From Podochytrium sp. JEL0797 (Eukaryota; Chytridiomycota; Chytridiomycetes; Chytridiales; Chytriomycetaceae): a DNA stretch of 62,157 nt. The position numbers and the translations under genes were made by a program. The stretch covers positions 1 through 62,157 of the forward strand of contig JADGJG010000043.1 in the NCBI GenBank assembly GCA_027596195.1, in the 5' to 3' direction. Position 1 is the first letter of the stretch. Every line of letters begins with the position of its first letter. The notes below the pieces were generated by a model, which saw only the letters and a program-made list of their open reading frames with translations, had not been told where the DNA came from and searched no databases. Of this stretch, positions 21,189 through 33,362 are shown in pieces.

Positions 21189-23573
21189 ATGGCGATCTCC
21201 ACCGTTAACATCACCATCGGTTTCGTGAATCAATATTGCTACTTTCCCTCAAGATAAATGGATCTCTCGTCCTGAACTTTACCGCGATGATCAACGCGAG
21301 CGCGTCCAATGACTAGATCAATTTGGCAAACGGATTTCCATATTATTCAGACGTGCGTGGCCTGGCCGCTGTTCAAATCACAGTTCCACCATCTTGCCCG
21401 GAGTTAATGTCAACATCAAACGGTTCACTGATTGCGGGCCGTGGTGGCCAACAGTCGAAAATGATTATATCGGCGCGTCGGGCGGCTGGGCTTCGTCCAT
21501 TATGGCCAACGACATTATCAACAAACACACGGACGTGATTGCCGTGTTTGGAACAGAGTTTAGCAGAGCAGCCATCCGATCTGCGGAGGTGCTTTCTTAT
21601 GCTCAGATCCCATATTGTTCGGGTTCATCGGGTTCGGAAACGCTCTCCAACAAACAAAATTATCCATACTTTTGGAGGACTATTCCGTCTTACGGATACG
21701 GCCAAAATTTGCTTCGACTGTTGACTGAATGGAACGTCAAACGCGTGGCGACTGTTTATGAGAGTGACAACCCTTTGGTGCTCGCAGGTGAGAAGGGTCA
21801 AACTTTCTCTTGGTTATATTACGTTTTGAATATTTTTGCCACAATATAGATTATTATGATATTAGAACTACCTTGGAGCGGCAAAATATCAGAATTCTGA
21901 CAGGGATTGCTATTCCAACAGAGTTTTCGAACCTCTCCGTTGTTTCCGCATTTCACACATTGCAGTTGGTTGATGCACGATATATAATCCTATTAGGGCA
22001 ATCAAACAACGGATTTAACTCTGCAATTTATTATGCTCTCGCCGAAATGGGTTTGGTGTCTCCAGATCATGTTTGGATTGGCGACAATTCTCTAGATCAA
22101 CAAAAAATTCATCAATATGTTCAGGGATATGTTTCCTTGCAAGCAAAGGGTCCAGATATTAACCGTCCAACTTCAATCATGAGCGAGTTTTATCGGCGTT
22201 TTCTGGAGATCGCGAATCTGGACTCAGCAATGTTTCCTTTGGATTATGCATACGAATATTTTAACGCTGCGCCGGCGTTTGATTGCGTAATGAACATATT
22301 CATTGGATTAGATCAGTTGATGAAGGCAAACAAAAACTTTACACTCAATCAATTGGCCTCCCGAGATTTGCAATCCTTGATGAACTTCACCCTGTTCGAG
22401 AATACTGGTAAATTCGTATGAAATGTTTGAGTATCCTAAACACATTTTAGGATATAATGGAGCTACCAGCGAGCCAATTTCGCTCAACCAGCATGGCGAT
22501 CTTATTCTCTCATATGGGGCATATCAATATACTGGAAATGGTTATAACCAAACGTGTTTCGGCGAAACCAATCGAGAAGGAACAAATTTCACGAATTACC
22601 CAGGGATTTATCCTATTTTTTACGGAGGTTTTGTAGCCTTGGCTTTTTTATTAATGAGTTCCTCACACATGTAATTCTAGGATCATCAATCCCCCCTCTG
22701 GATGGTCCACCACAGCCAGTTATGCTTTCTTATGCTCTCCAAAACATTCAAGGACAGGCAGTGCTGAGTTTTGGTATTTCTGGGCTCATACTGGGAATGC
22801 TCTGTATATATGGCCTCACTGTGACTCAAGCCAAGGACAAAACTATTGTTGAGCCAGTTCTCCTTACCGCGGGTTGCATGCTTGGATACGCGTCTACCCT
22901 CATCAGCTTGTTGAAGCCAAATTTGTTTAGTTGCAATCTCAAACGCATTCTCCTCCTCATTGGATATTCCTGCATCATTTCCACCATTCTTTCCAAAACT
23001 ATTGTCATTGTGAAGTTGTTTGGTGGAGTCCAAGTTCCCGGAAAAAAGAGAATTCGCCAGCTTCTGATGCATTCGAGAATCGTATCTGCAGCCTTTGTTG
23101 TGATTGAGTGTATTCTCTTGGTTGTTGCGAAAATTCTCTCAACTGAGCCCACTCTGGTAGTTGTAGGAAACAATTCTTTCTACTCATGCGGTGTATCAGT
23201 GGGTGTGAATGTGCTAGAAATTGCAATCCTTGCGTTCAATCTTGGTTTGTTTGGACTTCTTTGCTTGTGCATTTACTCTTTGCGCGTAGTGCCCCATGGA
23301 GAGTACAACGAAAGCGACCAGTTGATTTTTGTGGCTTTAGGAATTACGTGTGCATTTGGGTTGATCATGATTATGGGAGGAGGGGGCCCAGATTTCAACT
23401 TCCCCATAAAGCAAGATGCCTGCATCTGGGCAATGTGTACACTTGCACTATCTGTAATGATTTTGCCTAGAGTCTGGGTTGGCCTTCTTGTTTTGCGAGC
23501 GGAAGCAAAGTTGTCAGACAAAGTCGGGGCAGAAAGTTCCGGAATCAAAACTGACAAAGACAAACGTAGTTAA
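21189..23573 (+). pseudogene. class C GPCR, divergent copy 5, first exon damaged
   Basis: Exons 21189-21787, 21850-22407, 22451-22627 and 22681-23573. It has fewer introns than the other copies and only modest identity to them. Exon 1 carries the family start (VNITIGFVNQYCYF) but then two single-base deletions (near 21252 and 21385) and a TAG at 21314 where a Gln is expected. From 21394 on, the ectodomain (IKRFTDCGPWWP, PYFWRTIP, PDHVWIGDN), the FYGGSSIPPLDGPP hinge and seven hydrophobic helices are all open. Either a recent pseudogene, or a gene whose start lies elsewhere. Confidence 0.7.
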
Positions 23574-23608
23574 ATGGAAATTCCGATCGAGTTAAACATG
23601 TTAAAAAG

Positions 23609-23986
23609 GCCAGTCGGACGCCAATTGCAAAGAAGATTGGACAAAATGGCCGAGAACGCGTTCTTCGGATCCTAATTGACAAGAATCCAATCGCATTTCG
23701 TTTTCGTCAGCAGAAACTGCTTTTGTGTTGGTCTGAATGGTTTAGCGTGATTGGGGATATTCAATCTTTGCATGAAAGACAGTGGGTCTCTTTGCGCTCT
23801 CGGAGAACCGTGTGGTGTTACTCGATTTCTCCGGAAACCAGCATATCACACATTGGATCAGTTGCTCGCATTAGAACATGTCGTGAAGGAATTCATGATG
23901 AGTGTGAAGTGGAGTTTTCAAGTGAAGCGCTTGCGTCACAATTTTCTGCTCAATTTGTTTTGGCAGGGAGCGTAGATCAGTTATAA
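23609..23986 (+). other. open segment resembling the C-terminal tail of the GPCRs
   Basis: A frame is open from about 23609 to a TAA at 23986 with SVIGDIQSLHERQWVSLRSR and DECEVEFSSEALASQFSAQF. This recalls the PH-like tail of the other copies (RIEFQDADQMHKFFAFV). No clean splice joins it to the stop at 23573; it is probably the detached last exon. Confidence 0.35.
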
Positions 23987-24039
23987 TAAGCAATTTTTTG
24001 GTATCGAAGTTCTTTACAATTAAACGAATCGGTTTTAGC

Positions 24040-24215
24040 GGCCTTGCCCTGTAGAGTGTAGATGAGTTTGAGGACCACCACAATTGTTAGACATCCACTC
24101 GGGATGATTCAATACCGCTTTGAGAGAGCTGGGACAGAAGTTTGGAATGGACAAAGGTGGAGCTCTGGGTAGGTCCAATGAGGAGGAGAACTGGCATTGT
24201 TGGATAGGGGAGAGT
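24040..24215 (-). pseudogene. BTB fragment
   Basis: The minus strand reads MPVLLLIGPTQSSTFVHSKL and then LKAVLNHPE, with LKLIYTLQGKAA in another frame. These match the BTB region of the protein at 14841-16289 (DVLLLVGPSKTPVFAHAAIL, LRAVLSHPD, LEFIYTGTAK). Only about 60 residues' worth survives. Confidence 0.6.
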
Positions 24216-24483
24216 TGCGTTAAGGTGTGGAATTGAAAATGCAATAAAAACAAGCTATTACTCGCATCCTCGATATCAATATGGAAAAATATCGTGACCA
24301 CCAGCGACTGTCGATCATCTCGATAATCCAAAGAAAGCAACAAAACCTGCTGGGAATAGCATGACGCGTACAGAGGAGTGTTACAAAGAGAATATATATA
24401 TCCCCTGGGGATGTGTGGAAATCCCTACGAATCTCGCGAAGTCGTGATTGACAAAAGGATCTCCAAAAGCCACACATTCACCC

Positions 24484-25139
24484 AATAACAGCCAACATCT
24501 CCTTTGGGGTGATTGGAAACTACTGCTACTTTCTAAAATTTGGACATGAGTGGATCGCAAGTCCTCAATTTCACTGTCTCAACGTCCGAATCAATGCATC
24601 AAGTCGTGTGGAGCTCAAATTACGCATATTACGCCGATGTCGTGGCTCAAATAACCGTTGATGCAGCAAACACAGCCGACATGTTGAATTCCAAGTGGTT
24701 GATTTTTCGAATCTGGGGCAACTGGAAATGTACGATTGTGTAATGATGGTGCTTCTGGGGTTTCAGATTGCGTATCCAAAGATGTTTGTGACCACTGGCA
24801 GGCTACCACGGACTTTCCGCAGACCCCGCCATTTTGATCGTTATCCTCTATAATATTTTACTCAGAGAACTGACCACCTGTTGGCTCAAACCCTTTCAAG
24901 CGTTCTTCTATTCCGGCACTGGCTTAAATATGACTGCGTTCGGACGAACAAATTTGAATGGAACACAAAGGCCTTCAAATTCATGGGCATTCTCACCAAA
25001 AGATTTGAAGTGGAAGGAAGAGAATCGTACCATAGTTTTATTTGCTGCCTGTGCAGAGGGAATGTTGCGGGCTGGAATTTTATTTCAAGATTCCGGACGG
25101 TTGCATGAATTTATTGCCATTTTGATGGAAAAGGAATGA
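24484..25139 (+). pseudogene. class C GPCR remnant (copy 4)
   Basis: The promoter block and exon 1 are recognisable, but the start codon is ATA (CCAATAACAGCC against TCATGACTTCC). A frameshift follows near 24535, and homology jumps from exon 1 (ANTADM) straight to exon 7 (VDFSNLG-like). Pieces of exons 9-10 follow (FQAFFYSGTGLNMTAF), then the last exon (NSWAFSPKDLKWKEENRT). The whole seven-helix exon is deleted. Clearly dead. Confidence 0.85.
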
Positions 25140-25337
25140 TAATTTGAAATTATATAGTACATTTTCGAATTCCTTTCGACCGCCAAGATGGGAGTTTGAG
25201 CCTTTAGATCTCATTTCGGTGACTCTAATACTTCTGAAGAATTTGGCAATGGGATCCAAAAGGGGTGACCGAGTGTGAAAATCTTCCCGATCGGCAAAAA
25301 GATCGCAAGAAGATTTCCAACAACCCCGCCACCGCTC

Positions 25338-28300
25338 ATGACTTCCAAAGTCAATATCTCCCTTGGGGTGATCGGAAACTACTGCTACTTTCAGTATTTG
25401 GAAATGAATGGATCTCAAGTCCTCAATTTCACTATCTCCGCTTCCGAATCGATGCATCAAGTCGCGTCGAGCTCCAATTACGCATATTTTGCCGATGTCG
25501 CAGCTCAAATAGCCGTTGATGCAGCAAACACAGCCGACATGTTTCCTTTTCATGTGAACCTCAAACGGTTTTCAGATTGTGGAGCCTGGTTTCCAAACGC
25601 GGCGAATCAATATTCGGGGGAATCCGGAGGCTACGCGATTTCCGAGACAGTTCCAGATATTGTCGATCGAAATTCAGATGTTATAGGAGTTGTCGGTTCC
25701 GAGTGGTCTTCGACTGCAATGTTTGTAGTACAATCATTATGTGAATCAATTTGACGCGATGAAATTAGACCCGTCGCGCAAGGCATGTCGCTGAACCAGA
25801 TTCCATACTGTTCCTTTGATTCTGGATCTCCCATTCTCAGCGATAAAAACAAATATCCCTATTTTTGGCGTCCCTTTCCAGTTTCAGGTGTGAATTTTTT
25901 TGCTGGTGCCTCGATTGACTGAAATGACCCTCACGCGATAGGGTTCAAGCATCTCTATCAGCTGTTAAAATCTTTTGGCGTCGAGAGAGTGGCGCTTGTA
26001 TATCAAGAGGATGATTCGTTGGGTTTGAATTGTGAGTGATTGAGCGCGCCAATCTCTACTGAGAACCAGAAATATTCAGATGCCATGGCAATAATCAAGA
26101 CTCTTCAGAGCAATAATATTGTTTTTGTTTCCAAAATTGCATTACGGACGACTCTGGACGAATTTTCTTTGGAGTATGCGGCGCAATCGCTTTTGCTTGC
26201 TGATGCGAGGTAAACTGCACCCGCTTTGAAGTTGCACGTTATTTATAAATTATTTAGATATATAATCGTGAGTGGTCAGCAGTCATTTGATGTGAAACTA
26301 TATTATGGCATGGCGACACGGGGTGTCATTAGTCCAGCTCACGTGTGGCTTGGATACAACGGAATGGACCCGACTGGAATTATATCCCGTAAATATTACA
26401 TATGTTTAATCTTTTAGACTAATTATTCTTGGCAGTGAATGCGACTGGGGACTATGAATCATCCTTGGCAGGTAGAATTGTGTTGTCGGGGCTCGCGCCA
26501 AACTTTTCAGCTCCAACCATTCTGGACTTTTACAACAAAGTTCTCTTACTTTCCGGGACAAATTCGAGTACTTTGACGTAAACGATTATTTGTTTTTAAA
26601 GTCACTTAAGTAACAAATTATGACAGAGAATCGAATGTGGTTGATTTTTTGAATCTGGGGCTACCGGAAATGTACGACTGCGTGATGATGATGCTGCTTG
26701 GGTTTCAGAAGGTTTGGCTGCCTGTGTGGTAATGACCGTTGCTGGCCGTTGAACTGAACAAATCACAGGCTCTCGACTCCAATGCGAATTTCGATATTGG
26801 AAGGCTATCAACTAGAGGATTCAATAATCTCATGAATTATACGCTGTTCAAAGATTTGGGTTTGTATAGAATCGAGCTCGTTGGCCTATCTGACGAAATT
26901 ATTCCCCTATAGGCTACCATGGTCTTTCCGCAGACCCAGCCATTTTGAACAACAATGGAGATATGGACACGTACGTTATTCGTTATAATACTTTACTCGG
27001 AGAGCTAACCACATGTTGGCTCAGACCCTTTCAAGCGTTTTTCTATTCCGGAGCCGGCCTAAATATGACTGCATTTGGGCAAACAAATTTCAATGGAACA
27101 AATTTCACATATTACGAAAGCATTCCACCTATTTTTTATGGAGGTAAAGTCGTTTCTCTGCATTTTGTTGATTGGTCGTTAAAATATCTAATGTAGGCTC
27201 CTCCACCCCCCCTCCTGACGGACCACCAGTTGTTCAAATCACAGAACTCATTCTGAGCGCACACAACTCAACGGGTGTTTCCATTCTGTGCTTTTTGGTG
27301 AGCGGATTAATCGAATGTGTTCTTGTCGGAATCTTTCTGTTTCAATTCCAAGCGGCTTCCAATGTGAAACGCACGGGGCTTCCATTTCTTCTGCCAATCA
27401 CTTGCGGAGCGACCATATTTGTCTCGTCCATTGCGTTCTTTTATGGACGCGCAACCACGTGGTCATGCAGCGCGCGAGTGTGGACTCAAATCCTTGGATT
27501 CAATATCGTAATAGGAAGCATGATTATGAAAATGCGTCTCAGTTATAAAGTCATTTTGAGTGGCCAGAAATTGAAAAAGGGATTCAACGCTTGGAAATTC
27601 ATCATGATTCCGGTCACAGGAATGGTGGTCGTTGAAATTCTGCTTCTGTTTGTATGGCAAGTCTGGACAAGACACAGCGTTGTTTCGGTTGATCAAATCG
27701 GCACTCCTCAGTTCTTGATGGCGTGTTCGAATAGTCCCAACGGGTTCACAAATTTGGCGACAATTCCTCTTGCTGCCTTCAACTATGTGCTCCTCGCAGT
27801 CTCTATATTCTATATGCTTTTGACCCGTGACATTGAGCGATTTACTGGCGAAAGCACATTTGCAAGTTTGATCGTGTCGGCTTTTTCTGTCGCAGGAATC
27901 ATGATTGTTCCCGTCCTGGTTATGAATGGAACCAACAACGAGGCCATGTTGCTGTTGCAAGTGGCAACAATATTCTTGCTTGGCAATATCACATTGGGAT
28001 GTATTTACGGGCCGAAAGCCGTGAAGATCTTTTTTCACTCAAGGAATCAACAGCCATTTCTGAAGCAAATGAGTGGGGCAGTTACTGGCGCAAGCGCCAG
28101 TTCCAATCTCAATAGCAGCAACAAGGCAAAGAGTTTGGGCACGTTAAGCCCTCCTTTAAGCGAAACAATCAACCGAGCAAAAGGTTTAAAAGGAAATGTG
28201 AAAAAGAAGATTGTAAAGTTGAAGCTGGGGAATCGTTCTATCGTCAAGTCGAAATCGGCAGTGAGTTTCCGTGCATTCCAAATCAAATTTTTAACCGCCT

Positions 28301-28584
28301 TTCAGGGTTTATATCCCTGTTATATCCGTTCACGGCTCCGACTTCCTACAGCTTGGTTCATGGGCGAAGTCTTTTGCCAGCAATATCGTGATCGGACTCA
28401 AATTCTCATTCTCTCTAACACCAATGCATGGGCATTCTCAACGAAAGATTTGAAGCGTAAGGAAGAGAATTGCACAGTAATTTTAGTACCGGCGCATGCA
28501 GAGATGACGGAGCATATTCGCCTTGAATGCCAAGATGTAGAACAGTTGCATAAATTAATTGCCTTTTTCAAGGAAGGACAATAA
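25338..28584 (+). CDS. class C GPCR (GABA-B receptor-like), intact copy
   Basis: Twelve exons: 25338-25720, 25769-25887, 25942-26031, 26080-26209, 26258-26388, 26436-26577, 26627-26711, 26769-26859, 26913-26970, 27025-27143, 27197-28260, 28306-28584 (896 residues). Residues 1 to about 455 form a bilobed type I periplasmic-binding (ANF receptor) ectodomain. A hinge with PIFYGGSSTPPPDGPP leads to a 7tm_3 domain (about 465-720). A 175-residue tail ends in a possible PH-like segment. Such receptors bind amino-acid-like ligands and signal through G proteins. All phases and splice sites agree. No N-terminal signal peptide is visible, so an upstream coding exon may be missing. Two amino-acid permeases follow, starting 86 bp downstream. 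Confidence 0.88.
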
Positions 28585-28669
28585 AATCTAAGACGAAGAT
28601 ATCAAATCTTCCTTTTTAGCATCAGTTACTTTTTTTGAGATTTTCAGGATTTACGTGGCGGTTCCAGTC

Positions 28670-30807
28670 ATGAGTTCCTCGCCCGATGAGGTCCCAAAAA
28701 GTGGAAACATTGGAGCCCTTCGTAGCGCCGCGTCTCTCCGAATTTCGGGAAGTCCCGTCTTAACACCCACAAGCCCAAGCGATATGCGACAACCGTAAAA
28801 ATATCTTTCTTTGAATCTTTTAAAACTAATTTTCTGCTTTCTCAAACATAGTTCTGCGCTCCAACGTAATGGAACGGGTCTCAGAAACGCGATATCCAAC
28901 ATGCCCCCGTTAAGAACGAGTGACGCTCAGATTGAATCGAGTGAATCAAAGCGTATCATTCGACAACCTCACTCTATTCCTTCGCGTGATCGGGCGAGCT
29001 CCGTGCGCGAGAAGTTGATTAAAAGAGAAGCCGAGGTGACTTCAAGTATGTCATTTTTTTCCCTTCGTCAATTTCTGATTCTATTTTTCACAGAGCCAGA
29101 CGCCTTGAGTAACAACACGGCCGGAATGTTCTCCATCTGGGCCGTTGTTTGGTCCCTCCAAATGGGGGGAACTTGGAATACAGCACTAGTGAATGGGTAT
29201 GGAAGCACAATTGTGGGGTCCCTGTTGGCGTGCTTGCTGTATTGGTGCATGGCAATTGTTTTGGCCGAGCTAATGCACGCGTTTCCGTACACTGTGAGAA
29301 TTCTATTTTGTTCCTTCACGTCCTTATGGAATATTCCAGGGCGGAACCGCAATGTACACGCGCATGGCGTTTGGCAAATTCTGTGGTAGCATCGTGGGTC
29401 AATTTCAGATCTGGGAAATCGCGTTGATTGGGGCCTCAGGAGTCACGTTGTTTGGGCAGAGCGTCTCAGGATTATTTGGAGTTGGATTGCAATTGGAGCC
29501 TGTGTGGTGGATATTGATTGTTGCTCTGTTTCTGCTGTTCAACGGTGAGGAATAGGCTTCTTTTTGAAGATGAGGAAATTGATGGGGCTATTTCAGTGTT
29601 ATCTGCGAAATTGTTTCTGAGAGGAATGATTTGGGCAGTCGGCCTTATAACATTGGTATACTTGATCGCACCTCTTTTGTTACTTCCGCATGTGAATCCA
29701 CGATATTGGGCTGGCGATCTGTGGTGGCTAAAGTCCAACAATATCACAACAAACTCGTCAAGCGGATCATATCCAGAACCCTCGCAAGAATATTTTCCAT
29801 TTGGTTTCCTCGGAATCCTTCAAGCTTTGACGTCAGGAGTGTGGTCCTTTTTGGGGATCGAGGTTCTGCCAACAATGAGTTTGGAAGCAAAGTCCTTTGA
29901 GAAAATTGGCCCGCGCTCCATGTATTTCGTAATGGCAACCAGTTCCGTCGTTTATTTTCTGCAAATTTTTATTTGTCCAATTGTGACTCCGGGCGCGTAT
30001 GAACTCGCCGCCTCTTTTTCTCCGCTGGCAACGAGCTTGTTGAGTCTTGCAGCGCCAGAAAGTTATAACATTGCAAACGCGATATTGACAGGTTTGTTGT
30101 CATTTCTGTATGATGCCTGCACCTGCTGTTCTGCGTTCTACCATCTTTCGCGGCACATTACTTGCGTAAGTTTAATCCTGTGAATTTTTGTGACGCTGAA
30201 ACTGCAATTTTTTTAGCTTGGCCATATGGGATACGCGCCTTTGGTCGTCACAAAAGCCACATTCAACTTCAAGGCCGTTAATTTTTCCATTCATGGAGTT
30301 CCCATTTTCAGTCTTTTGTTTGGTCTCGGATGGGAAGTTGTGACAGTCGTTCTGCTCTATCTGTTACCAAACACGAATATTAGTGATTATCTGTCCAATG
30401 CAGGTAAGAGTCGGGACCCTGTGGCATTCCTGCTTTAAACGCATGTTATTTCAGCCGTGATTTACTCATTGATGATCTGCCTCGCCATTTTCATCACATA
30501 CCTCCGCCTTCTGCATCAAGGAATCCACATCTCACAACATCCCATCATTTCTGTAACCGCATGCATCACTGGATTCGTGATTGCCGCAACCGTTTTTGTC
30601 ATGATGGCCACAGTTCCTCAAACTCAAATCGCAATTCTTATCTGTATACCCAAAACGCTTGTTCAATGTATTATCATTCTTGGGGCAGAGAAAATTGTGA
30701 AATGGAGGAACTTGGATACGGGTGGGGTGTCGCCGATGGCCGCTGCGCTGAAGGCTGGAATTGAGAAAATGACGTCCAGTTCTCGGTTAAGAGTAATGAG
30801 GGCATGA
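28670..30807 (+). CDS. APC-superfamily amino-acid permease, copy 1
   Basis: Exons 28670-28794, 28852-29045, 29094-29293, 29340-29544, 29597-30165, 30217-30403 and 30455-30807 (610 residues). A Ser/Arg-rich cytosolic N-terminus precedes about 12 hydrophobic segments. Family-type features are SIWAVVWSLQMGGTWNTAL in TM1, LAELMHAFPYTGGTAMY after TM2 and GPRSMYFVMATSSVVYF. It should move amino acids or related amines across the plasma membrane; the substrate cannot be read. It follows the intact class C GPCR on the same strand and is followed by a close paralog. Confidence 0.8.
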
Positions 30808-30935
30808 TATGGAACCAAGCATAATATCATATCATATAGTGATTTACATGTCCCATTGTCAAATTGATATCATTCTCGAAAAACGGACAAGATTTTCAAA
30901 AAGATTTACAACACGCTTTCAACGTGCCCCCACTC

Positions 30936-33132
30936 ATGAGTGCCTCTTCTGAAGAGCTCCCACAGAGCGGGTCTTCTAAAGTTCTTCGCAGCAGCGCGTT
31001 GGTCCGATCCCCGAGTACGCCCGGTTCAAGTATACCTTCGAGCCCACGCGATGCGCGACACGCGTAATGGAAAAACTCAGATTCGTTTATCCGGGCCATT
31101 ATGATAATCATTATCTCAAACACAGGTTTGTTCTCCATCGTAGCGCGACGGGTCTCAGAAACGCTGTGCCCACGTCACCCGACTCTGGCACAAGTCCCGC
31201 CCAGTCTCATGCGGGCGAATCAAGGAGAACATTTCAACCACTACCGCTTCGTTCGGGATCTCCAAGTCGCGCGAGTTCTGTACGCGAAAAGTTGGTTAAA
31301 AGAGAGCTCGATGTTATGACAAGTAGTATTTTTCATTCATGGATCAACGGTTTCTGACTGTATTTTCTTTAGAACCAGACGGGTTGAGCAACAATACAGC
31401 TGGAATATGCTCCATCTGGGCTGTTGTGTGGGCCCTTCAAATGGGGGGAACTTGGAATACAGCACTTGTGAACGGGTATGGAAGCACGATTGTCGGTTCC
31501 CTGTTGGCGTGCTTGCTGTATTGGTGTATGGCAATTGTCTTAGCGGAGCTTATGCACGCGTTTCCGTATACTGTGAGATTGAGAAGTCGTTTTTCTACTC
31601 TGCAACTTAGAAAATTAAATCAGGGCGGAACCGCAATGTACACGCGCATGGCGTTTGGTAAATTCTGCGGCAGCATCGTGAGTCAATTCCAGATCTGGGA
31701 AATTGCCTTGGTTGGTGCCGCGGGTGTTACTTCGTTTGGGCAGACTGTGACGACCGTGTTTGGGGGGAGTCCGAATTTGGAGCCTGTATGGTGGGTTGTG
31801 ATTGTTGTGCTATTTTTGATGTCGAATGGTGAGCGATCTAATTACTCTTAGCGCGTTTCCTAACGATATTTTTTAAGTGATTTCGGCGAAACTGTTTTTG
31901 AGAGGAATGGTTGCGCTAGTTGGACTCGTCACAGCGGTATGCAGAAATGAGGAAGGGATTGAATAACTGATTAAAATCCAAGGTGTACATGATCGGTCCA
32001 CTAGTCTTGCTTCCACACGTCGATCCCGCTTATTGGGCGGGCGATTTGTGGTGGTTGGAGTCCAACAACATCACAACCAACTCAACCACATCCTATCCCA
32101 AACCTTCCCAAGACTATTTCCCATTTGGTTTCCTCGGAATCCTTCAAGTATCCATGGCCGGCGTGTGGTCCTTTCTTGGGATCGAAGTCCTCCCCACAAT
32201 GAGTTTGGAAACGTCCTCCTTCGAAAAAATTGGCCCGCGATCCATGTATTTCGTGATGGCTACGAGCTCAGTCGTCTATTTTCTTCAGATTTTTATTTGC
32301 CCGATTGTGGCTCCTGGCGCTTTCGCGCTTGCCTCGTCGACATCGCCTTTGGCGACGAGCTTGTTGGGTCTCGCGACGCCAAGCAATTATGTCGTCACAA
32401 GCGTTGTTTTGAACGTAATTCTGTCGTTGCTTTACAATATTTGCACGAGTTTGGCTGCTTTTTACCACCTGTCGCGGCACATCACTTGTGTAAGTTAATG
32501 CTTTTAAATTGATTCGATATTGAAATTTCAATTATTTGTAGTTGGGGCATATGGGATACGCGCCTTTGGTTGTCACAAAGGCCACATTCAACTTCAAAGC
32601 AATGAACTTTTCTATTCGCGGAGTTCCCATTTTCAGTCTCTTGTTTGGTCTCGGATGGGAGGTTGCGACAGTGATATTGATGTATCTGTTGCCAAACACG
32701 AATGTCAGTGATTATCTGTCCAATGCAGGTGTGTGCGGTCCTATCTTCTTCGTCATGATGTAAACCAAAAAATTAGCCGTGATTTATTCCTTGATGGTCT
32801 GCCTTTCCATTTTCGTCACTCACTTGTACCTCCTCCATCAAAAAATACTCGTGTCACGACGACCCATCGTCTCTGTGTCCGCGTCCATGGTAGGGTTCGT
32901 GATTGCCACGACCGTGTTTGTCATGATGGCCACGGTTCCTCAAACCCAAATCGCCATCCTCATTTGCATCCCAAAGACGCTTTTTCAATGCGTTGTGATT
33001 CTGGGAGCTGAAAAGATTGTCAAATGGAGGAACTTGGATGCGGGTCAAGGTGGGGTGTCGCCGATGGCTTCGGTCAAGGCGGGATTGGAGAAAATGGTTT
33101 CAGTTTCTCGTTCAAGGATTTTTATAAATTAA
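30936..33132 (+). CDS. APC-superfamily amino-acid permease, copy 2
   Basis: Exons 30936-31063, 31126-31322, 31373-31572, 31624-31828, 31878-31936, 31983-32489, 32542-32728 and 32777-33132 (612 residues). It is collinear with the preceding permease, with highly similar membrane segments (LQMGGTWNTALVNGYGS, FQIWEIALVGAAGV) and a divergent N-terminal tail. It has one intron (31937-31982, GTATGC...CCAAG) that copy 1 lacks. Both copies look functional. Tandem duplication is evident. Confidence 0.8.
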
Positions 33133-33243
33133 TAGAGTGATAAATGGATAAAAGCCTCGAATTAACTGCCACATTTCCACACTCCCCCCCTTCCTCTCAG
33201 ATCTCACGCGCGATCAGTTTCCAAGTCCGGCGGGGCATTCTCC

Positions 33244-33310
33244 GATCATGTCGGTCAAGGCACGTGCAGCTGCGCAAGGATTGAAAAGGTTTCTCGTTCA
33301 AATTTTTTTT
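33244..33310 (+). repeat. relic of a permease 3' end
   Basis: TCGGTCAAGGC, then GGATTGxA and TTTCTCGTTCAA, repeat in order the last codons of the permease ending at 33132. Probably debris from the tandem duplication. Confidence 0.4.
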
Positions 33311-33362
33311 AAAAGAGAATGAAAGCAGGACCAACGCAACGAATGCTAAAGCGCTAAAACCT

